Below are positions 57,254-64,000 of a stretch of 64,000 nt of DNA, one piece after another; within the stretch, counting starts at the first letter, position 1, and each line of letters opens with the position of its first letter. This stretch comes from Sisyra terminalis. Its lineage: Eukaryota; Arthropoda; Insecta; Neuroptera; Sisyridae. Under the pieces are notes generated by a model. It was not told where the DNA came from. It ran no database searches and saw only the letters and a program-made list of their open reading frames with translations. The DNA lies in contig OY292280.1 in the NCBI GenBank assembly GCA_958496175.1, positions 10,788,001-10,852,000 of the forward strand, written 5' to 3'. The position numbers and the translations under genes were made by a program.

Positions 57254-57647
57254 CAGTCGTTCTTAATCTGGATTTAATCGAACCCCAGGGGTTTGGTGAG
57301 TCAGTCTCGCAGGTTCGGTGGAGGTCAACAAACACCCCGTATTTATATATCTTTGGTTTGAATATGAAAAATATATCCATTTTAGAAGGGTTCGGTTCTT
57401 ATTTTCCAATTAAGAAGGGTTTGGTGAAGGTGCAGAAGGGCGGATTCAGGATTTAGGGGGGTGGGGGGGACCATATCATCTTTCACTCACGAATAAAATT
57501 CGCAATTCCAGGCAGAAATAGACTAGAGTTTCACTAATGTTCTATATACCCTGGGGGGACACGTGCCCCCCCCCCCCCCCCAATCCGCACTTGAAGGCGC
57601 ATCATCATGAAATTGAGGGGTACCTACAACAAAGTTACGAACCATAG
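57254..57647. mobile_element. hAT (Charlie-like) element with a nested MITE
   Basis: The left end CAGTCGTTCTTAATCTGG and right end AAGTTACGAACCATAG are imperfect inverted repeats of the CAGTGGTTCTTAA type. The interior has the phrases aggggtttggtgagtcagtc, ggttcggtggaggtcaacaa and gggtacctacaacaaag, which I recall from a hAT family found in many animals. The MITE at 57435-57593 interrupts it. No transposase. Confidence 0.6.
57435..57593. mobile_element. hAT-type MITE, short copy, nested
   Basis: The ends GAAGGGCGGATTCAGG and AATCCGCACTTG. The flanks aaggtgca (57427-57434) and aaggcgca (57594-57601) match at 7 of 8. It is shorter than the copies at 18535 and 47529 because of an internal deletion, but shares cgcaattccaggcagaaata and the C run. 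Confidence 0.82.
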
Positions 57648-57734
57648 CTTTAGGATAATGGGACCCTTATGGATTCGACAAAGAGCTATTCTGTTAAAAC
57701 ATGTGATTCTTACATAGTAGTTACGGGGCGATCT

Positions 57735-57840
57735 AGTACCAAGGTAATACGTCGGTAATTCATTTGTTTGAAATTTTGTACATTATTTTACATAAATAAA
57801 ACCACAATATATTTTATATATTGTATAAACAGGTAAAGAG
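57735..57840. repeat. CGATTGCCAAGC family fragment
   Basis: An eroded tail of the family: aataaaaccacaatatattt, atattgtataaacagg. Confidence 0.5.
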
Positions 57841-58377
57841 TAGATAAGTAAACTTCTAGACTTAAACTGTTATTTTTACGTTACCCCTTTCCCCCGTCGT
57901 GATCACAGGGAACCCTGGGGACTTGCCCAGAGGGCTCACTGGGATTCAAAACAAATTTTTTACACTCGTTATGTTATACCCTATTTCGAACCTTGATTTT
58001 TCCCCAATTAAGTTCCAATAAAAAAAAAAAAAAAAAACAAAGAAAAGTTTGCTTTTTTCCCAACAATTGTATTACTGAATAATAATTAACTTTCTTTAAT
58101 AATGTTTTCCCTTTTTTCGCATAACCTCTGGACGCCACATGTATAACAATAGTAATGTTACTATTTTAGAACATTCGAAAGTTTTAACAATGGGAATGAA
58201 AAGAGACGAAAGACGTTCCAGAACAGTTTCTGTGAGATTCTAATGTGGGGTAGAACGAGATAGAAATCATTGAATGGTCACGACGGAATGGTCGGGAAAC
58301 TTCCAGACGCGGAAAATTGGTATATAAATAAGGTGATCTACCATTGATAAAACGGTTATGAAAAAGTTACGAATAAT

Positions 58378-58531
58378 CAAGGTTTATAAAATACACAGGT
58401 GGCCTCATGGTGGCTACGTGACGTATCCAGAAGAAATTCGTACATATCTTCAGACTAATTCAAAATTCAAAATTCTTCGTATGACGTCATTTTTTTTCTA
58501 ATGGGGCGACCTATGTAATTTATAAACCTTG
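58378..58531. mobile_element. Mutator-like MITE, 154 bp, exact 9 bp target duplication
   Basis: The ends CAAGGTTTATAAAATACAC and TGTAATTTATAAACCTTG. Flanks acgaataat (58369-58377 and 58532-58540) are identical over 9 bp. Includes TGACGTCA at 58482-58489. No coding capacity. Confidence 0.92.
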
Positions 58532-58540
58532 ACGAATAAT

Positions 58541-59590
58541 TCAACAGTTACAACCGTTAAAATAAAGTAACCAGAAAAACGCAACAGTAATATATAAAAT
58601 AAGGAAGTCAACAAAAGAAAGAGTGATTTAAACTCAATGATTTTTTTTCAATACTTTTTGAAAAAAAAAAAAATATCAGACTATCATTTGTTTTCAAAAT
58701 TGGTATTTTTTGGTTTTCTATAGAATTACATGATTTATGGACTTATAAAAGTGAAAAAATATTAATATTATTACGTCTGCCTACTCGAATATCATTAATA
58801 ATACTTAATAAAAGGAAGACATTTTATGAGTTAATAAATTTATTGAAAAATCAAATTGAAAATGACTATAAAATACTTTTTTTTCGTAATTAAAGAAGTT
58901 TCTGAGCTTTCAAACTATTAAACTTATCCTTGAACGCCCTCGATAAACGCCAAACAGGAAACGTGATTGAGCTTGCGCCAAAACAAAACACTAACGAGTC
59001 GTGACCAAAAAAAAAAACAAAACAAAATGCCTATAAACTTTTATGGTTTCTGTCTTAAAATTGAGACAATTGTTTTCTTATCAAATGTGTATCATGTAAT
59101 TAATTTAAGATTCAATTACAATTTCTCGAGCAATTTAATTGGTTAAATATTACGAAGCATTTAGATGGGTTTCTCTTTTTGTTTCTATTGAATGAACAGA
59201 GAGGGAGTATGACGAATGTGTTGTGGATTGATGGGCATTTAAAATGTTTTGACAGGCGGAATGTTTGAATAGTTGATAAATAAATTGTAAATATTTATTG
59301 ATAACAATAAATATAATTGAATATAGTAGCTAATGCAATGATAATTATGTAAAAAGAATTCTTTTTTGTTTATAAGAATAAGCGCGTGGGGTTTCGATGC
59401 ATGAAAGGTTCGATAGCGTGGATCGGCGGACATCCTTTTTAAAAAAAAAAAGTTACTTGGAAAGTTTTGGGTGTTTCGGTTTTATCTCTGCGAAATAAAT
59501 TTCGACCTCTTTTTTCGATTTAATTTCCCTTTCTCTTTGTCGATTGGATCTGGCGAGAATTACTTTCTAATTCGCTTCGAATATCCCTCA
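58541..59590. other. Intergenic DNA before the transporter gene
   Basis: No gene. A short minus open frame (59239-59433) is unrecognised. The last 150 bp should contain the transporter promoter. Confidence 0.45.
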
Positions 59591-59591
59591 T

Positions 59592-59596
59592 TCAGT
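59592..59596 (+). promoter_or_regulatory. Possible initiator of the transporter gene
   Basis: TCAGT with A at 59594 is an arthropod initiator match 22 bp before the ATG. There is no TATA box at -30. This is weak evidence by itself. Confidence 0.35.
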
Positions 59597-59615
59597 AGTT
59601 GATGTGCGTTGAAAT

Positions 59616-62600
59616 ATGTTGTCGAAACGAACCACTTACTCGGATAATTTCAAAGATAAAAATGGGAATAAAATTGAAAATGCCGCGAAATTCGAAAAAC
59701 ATACCCTCCTGGTGATTTTCCTATCGCTTCTGGTTGATTTATTGGCCTTTACCATGATCCTACCTCTGTTTCCATCACTTCTGGATTTCTATCGGAATAA
59801 AGATGATTGGCTCTACAAATCACTTTCCAATCAGATCAAAGTATTCCAGAATCTCGTAGGAGCTCCCGAACAGTTTAATTCAGTACTATTCGGTGGATTT
59901 CTCGGGTCTATGTTTAGTTTCCTTCAGTTCGTGGCATCGCCTGTTGTTGGAGCCCTATCAGACCGGTTTGGAAGAAAACCGATTTTGATACTCACTTTGG
60001 TAATGTTGATACAAAATTCTGCATTTCTCTTAAACAAATTACGTTTTTCTATAGACAGGAATCGCATCTTCGTACCTCCTCTGGGCACTATCCAGCAACA
60101 TGTTGATTTTCGTAATCGCTCGATTTGTTGGAGGAATTTGTAAAGGGAACATTTCGCTTAGTATGGCCGTAATAACAGATGTTTCCAATCGAACAAATCG
60201 TGGCAAAGGAATGGTAAATTTAATTATACTTTTAAAAAAAATCTTAAATCCCAGTTAGTTGTACTGAATTACATGTTAAAGACAACTATACAAATCCAGC
60301 TTTACTCCAACTGGTAGTTTTTGATCAGAATCATCATTCTCAAAAGTGTACTCAATGTTTAAGTAATATTCTTTACTGTGTATACAATATATAAGATATA
60401 TTGCAGTCCAATTTATGTAGTATATTTTAATATAATAGTATATAAAAATCATACCACAAACATAAATTTGAACAGAAGTTCAAACAAAAATATTCGTGAC
60501 GTATTGCCCAGATACGTATTTCGATTGCCAAGCAATCCTCATCAGTGGTCATCAAGTAGTTTGGATCACTCCGTAACTGCTTTGTGATGATTCACGATAA
60601 TAATATATAAAAATCATACCACAAACATAAATGTGAACAGAAGTTCAAACAAAAATATTCGTCACGTATTGCCCAGATACGTATTTCGATTGCCAAGCAA
60701 TCTTCCTCAATGGTCCTCTAGTAGTTGGAATCACTCCGTAACTGTTTTGTGAAGATTCATAATGCATCAAAGAATCATCACAAAGCAGTTACGGAGTGAT
60801 CCAAACTACTTGATGACCACTGAGGAAGATTGCTTGGCAATCGAAATACGTATCTGGGCAATACTTCACTAATATTTTTGTTTGAACTTCTGTTCAAATT
60901 TATGTTTATGGTATGATTTTTATATATTATTATATTAAATTATACTACATAAATTGGACCACAATATATTCGATATATTGTATACACAGTACAACTGTTC
61001 AAAGTCAGCGAAAAAATCTTATTTTGATAATATTCTTTAATTAATATCATTCTCCACACCCAAGCCACTTATAGTAGATAAGAAATCACCAGAATACTTC
61101 AATTTCTTCTCGTTGGATATACAATTTTTTGTACGTGTGTTTGTCATTGAACTCCTCCTAAACCGCTGAACCGATTCTGCTGAAATTTTTTGTGTGTATT
61201 TGAGTGGAACTTTGGATAGTTCAAATTTGCAATTGAGTTCTATTGGTAAAAAGGGGGTAAACGAAAAGACAAATTTGGTCTAATTACCAATCGAATATGT
61301 AATGTAAGTAATGTAAAAATAACATTACCTTTTGATTGATATACTGAATTCTAATTACTCTACTATTGAATTTGAATCCTATTTTTAAGTGAGAATTTGC
61401 TTAGTGATACCCTTATTAAAAATTTACTGTGATAAAATTGTGTCCGTCTGTGTGTCTTCTTTTAACTATAGAACGGTTAAACCGATTTTTATGAAATTTG
61501 ATATTTAGATAGAATACTATGTTCCACTCACGAAAGGTTACAAAAAAATTATAAGGGATGGGATTTCCAACGTAAAACTGAGGGATGAAAAATTATTTTG
61601 ACTCATGTCGCTTAATTTGGCAACGTGGCATTTTCTACTTTGTTTTTAAATGTTTTCGCGATTTTTTTGTTATTTCGATTCTTATATCGCATAATTTCTT
61701 CTTTTGTTGCTCAGTTTTCACTTTGGTCCAATTTATTCGCGAATTATAGTAAAAATATAGTAGAAAATGCAACATTGTCAGATATTGATGCCTCTAAAAG
61801 GGACATGAGCCAAGAGGACGATAACACAATAAATTTTGTGACTTATTTGACAGGAAAAGTGTTTTAATAATAAAAATTGTGAACTAATATTTGTAGTTAA
61901 CAAATTTAAAACTTGGTGTTCTTATAGAATATTTAGTATAAAATATTAAATGTAATAGAATAATAATAGAATATGCTATTCTTTGAAGTTAAGAATTTTT
62001 AATGAAAGTAATACATTTAAACAAAATAAGCCTATTGGTGGCCAAGTGGTCAAGGTGACCGTCCCAAAACTGCTAGATGTTGGGTTCAAGTCTCATACCG
62101 AGCAAATTTTCCATATTTATCGATTTTCGGATTTTTATTAATCCTAGAGTCGCTTAGTATCTTAGTAGTTACAAAGCTACGGTAAATAACAATTACAAAA
62201 AATCGCTTTGTGTTTTACATATTTTAAATTCTCTGGGGTCTTAATATTAACTAAATATTTTTTTTCATTTTAGGCATTGGTGGGCATTGCGTTTTCTTTA
62301 GGGTTCATAATGGGACCATTGATTGGTGCCGGATTCACACACTGGACCCGAAAACAAACCGGAAACTGGTACATCTATCCAGCACTTCTCGCATTCATTT
62401 TCGCATTTGTTGATCTACTCTTTATCGTTACAATGTTCAAGGAAACATTACCAAAAGTAATTTATTATATTTTTTTATTAACAGTAAAACTAATTTATAT
62501 ATTTTTTTTCTAGGAAAAACGTAGTAAAACTGTTGTATCAAGCTTTAAACAAATCAAAAATTTGATTAATGTATCGGATTTATTTCATTTTCGTGCAGTA

Positions 62601-63195
62601 GAAAATTTAAAAATTAACGATTTGAAGCAGTTAAATCAGTTGGGAGTTATTTATTTTGTCTATTTATTTATTTATAGTGGATTAGAGTTTACTTTAACGT
62701 TTTTAACGCATCACACATTTAATTATACATCGATGCAACAGGGATGGATGTTTTTCGGGATTGGTATGTTTCCATTTTTGTTTTTGAAAGTCAATTGTCC
62801 TCAGGTATCCTACTCCTAGGTCTTATCTATATGTAGGTACTCCGTATGTAGTACATAGGTATTCTCCTAGGTATAATAAGGGGTCCTTCATAAATTACGC
62901 AAATCAAACTATCCCAATGTAGGAAGACTACAGAGTAACATTTATGAGGACAGTTGACTTATTTTTTATTGATGAACAATTATTTTAATTTATTGATATA
63001 TTAAACTTAAACAAATTTTAGGTCTAATTATGGCTGTGTTACAAGGAAGTATAGTACGTAGACTCAAGGATTCAATGACCGAAAAGGCGGCAGTATTTGG
63101 ACTTTGGTTGACGGTTCCCACATTTCTTTCGATCGGCTTTTCATCAGTATCCCGAACCTATTTATTATATGTAGGAGTATCTCTTTTCGCTTTAT
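59616..63195 (+). CDS. MFSD10-like major facilitator transporter, 3' end outside window
   Basis: Exons 59616-59999, 60055-60213, 62274-62456, 62514-62763 and 63022-63195 all have GT-AG borders and agreeing phases. The first 382 or so residues are present. Residues about 30-57 form membrane helix 1 (LLVIFLSLLVDLLAFTMILP). GALSDRFGRKP (112-122) is the MFS motif A between helices 2 and 3. Exon 2 gives FVGGICKGNISLSMAV and exon 3 GIAFSLGFIMGPLIGAGF, both typical of MFSD10 (tetracycline-transporter-like) proteins. Exon 5 ends in a likely donor (gtacgt at 63196). Human MFSD10 has about 70 more residues after this point, so the gene should continue to the right; reading on would give a stop at 63216. 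MFSD10 members are proton-linked organic-anion type carriers of internal membranes; the substrate here is unknown. The short exon 3-4 loop replaces the central cytoplasmic loop. Confidence 0.9.
60376..61020. repeat. Three CGATTGCCAAGC family copies in intron 2 of the transporter
   Basis: Two direct copies (60376-60600 and 60600-60760) and one inverted copy (60780-61020) all contain CAGATACGTATTTCGATTGC or its mirror and gtggtcatcaagtagtttgg. Together they form a hairpin-capable cluster about 160 bp after exon 2. Confidence 0.8.
61130..61560. repeat. Two modules with the CCGATT..GAAATTT phrase
   Basis: gaaccgattctgctgaaatt (near 61165) and aaccgatttttatgaaattt (near 61480) head two similar segments; ttgagtggaactttggatag and gttccactcacgaaagg also correspond. 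This phrase is common in arthropod transposon 3' regions. The element cannot be classified from this. Confidence 0.45.
61600..61813. repeat. Diverged CAACGTTGC MITE in the transporter intron
   Basis: gactcatgtcgcttaatttg at the left and gacatgagcc at the right, with ggcaacgtggcattttctac and gtagaaaatgcaacattgtc as mirrored inner words. The 80-codon frame at 61625 is a by-product. Confidence 0.65.
62029..62205 (+). repeat. tRNA-derived SINE, copy 5 (best preserved)
   Basis: A box TGGCCAAGTGG (62039-62049), B box GGTTCAAGTCT (62083-62093), then the family tail (ttcggatttttattaatcct, agagtcgcttagtatcttag) and an A-rich end. It is in intron 2 of the transporter, sense orientation, 70 bp before exon 3. 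Confidence 0.82.
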
Positions 63196-63259
63196 GTACG
63201 TATTTAACAATCAAATAATTATTTTTTAACGAAAATAATGTAAATCATTGAAAAGTAAC

Positions 63260-63484
63260 GGCTCAAGTGTACTTTAGCACACCCACAATCTGGCAACGTT
63301 ACATTTTCGACTTGGTTTTTAATTTAATTTGCCATATTTTTGTTTATTCAATTCTAATATAGTATAATTCTCTCTTTTGTGGCTAAATTTTCATTATGGA
63401 CCGGTTTGATCGCGAATTAAATTAAAAACAAAGTCGAAAATGCAACGTTGCCAGATTGTGGGTGTACTAAAGTACACTTGTTCC
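63260..63484. mobile_element. CAACGTTGC palindromic MITE after the last visible exon
   Basis: The left end GGCTCAAGTGTACTTTAGC and right end CTAAAGTACACTTG mirror each other; both arms hold the caacgtt core word. The right terminal five bases are changed and no target duplication is clear. It probably lies in the transporter's next intron. Confidence 0.82.
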
Positions 63485-64000
63485 GTGAAAATAATCACTT
63501 ATTCATAGTTCTAAACTATTTCATGGAAAAATATCAATGGAAAAAAACAGCGTAAATTCACGGATTGAAAGAATATTTGAAGAATGTCATACATAAAGAA
63601 CTGTTCTGAACTGTTAATGCAGCAATAACAATTATTTAATAACTATAAAATACTATTACATAAGAAATTTTTCAACAATCAATGACATTTTTTATTTTTG
63701 TCCAAAGTCAATAGCAGATTAATATCTATAGAGAACTAAAATAACTGTTCAGAACTTATTCTAGCAGAAATGTCAATAATAAATCAAAAGCAGTTGATTA
63801 ATAATAAAATAATTGTACAATAATACTAATAATAGTATTTAACAAAGTTTGAAACAAAAAATTGAGTACTATTTTACAGACTTATATGTACAACTCTGTG
63901 GTTTGTAGATTGTTTAATCAACTAAGAACTAAATTCATTGTTCCGAACTACTCCTGCCAAAATATCATTGTTGAACTAAGCTTTTATCGATAATTATGAA
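63485..64000. other. No exon seen
   Basis: AT-rich sequence, probably intron of the transporter gene. I looked for the expected next transporter exon (VVPCL, KGTV.G..RSLGALARA type words) and did not find it. Confidence 0.5.

Noticed and set aside
62039..62110. Possible tRNA gene (A and B boxes present)
   Set aside because: No cloverleaf acceptor stem, and the same sequence recurs with a fixed tail in four other places: it is a SINE.
63196..63218. Stop codon at 63216 as the true end of the transporter
   Set aside because: The protein would lack the last helices of the MFS fold, and a gtacgt donor precedes the stop; more likely an intron.

Overview
The window is AT-rich eukaryotic DNA from an insect-like genome. 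The support is spliced genes with GT-AG introns and AATAAA signals, an arthropod TCAGT initiator, tRNA-derived SINEs, LINE, Penelope and Helitron relics, and many palindromic DNA transposons. A beetle or similar insect is possible, but nothing fixes the order. There is no rRNA, true tRNA gene, CRISPR array or bacterial operon.

Three protein-coding genes are supported, all on the + strand in the right half. (A) 32878-47160 encodes an unrecognised secreted protein of 327 residues in five exons; exon 1 joins exon 2 in phase across an intron of about 12.9 kb packed with repeats. (B) 55552-57067 encodes a two-exon, 182-residue secreted glycine-rich protein with a furin-type RVKR site. Its TATA/initiator promoter is preceded by two NF-kappaB-like sites and a GATA site, which resembles an insect immune-peptide gene. 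(C) From 59616 to beyond the right edge lies a major-facilitator transporter resembling MFSD10; its first 382 or so codons lie in five exons here, and about 70 C-terminal residues should lie outside the window.

The left half (1-32.8 kb) has no gene I can defend. It holds nested mobile elements and tandem arrays: a palindromic family carrying a conserved ACGTATTTCGATTGCCAAGC word (about 0.6-2 kb and 25.9-27.7 kb), a TIR element with internal tandem copies (7.6-9.5 kb), a degenerate array of about 300 bp units (10.5-12.1 kb), a 278 bp array made from host DNA plus one end of a foldback transposon (13.4-14.5 kb), Helitron helicase remains (17.5 kb), a nested hAT/mariner-like stack (18.5-20.7 kb), LINE tails (23-24 kb), and Penelope reverse transcriptase and RNase H relics around a 0.5 kb palindrome (29.9-31 kb).

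The giant intron of gene A contains a 1.1-1.4 kb direct duplication, two Mutator-like MITEs, a nested hAT palindrome, a foldback family, and a five-copy 366 bp array in which every unit carries a perfect TGACGTCA (CRE) site. Target-site duplications are visible for many elements (8 bp for the hAT-like ones, 9 bp for the Mutator-like ones), so insertion order can be read directly in several places.

The observations I rate highest are the kappaB-equipped glycine-rich gene, the single-cysteine secreted protein with its CRE-array intron, the helically phased 11 bp TTACGT minisatellite at 49.5 kb, the hAT palindrome that has captured a smaller MITE, and repeated islands dense in AAAGCTC/T words. 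All sequence comparisons and counts were made by eye.
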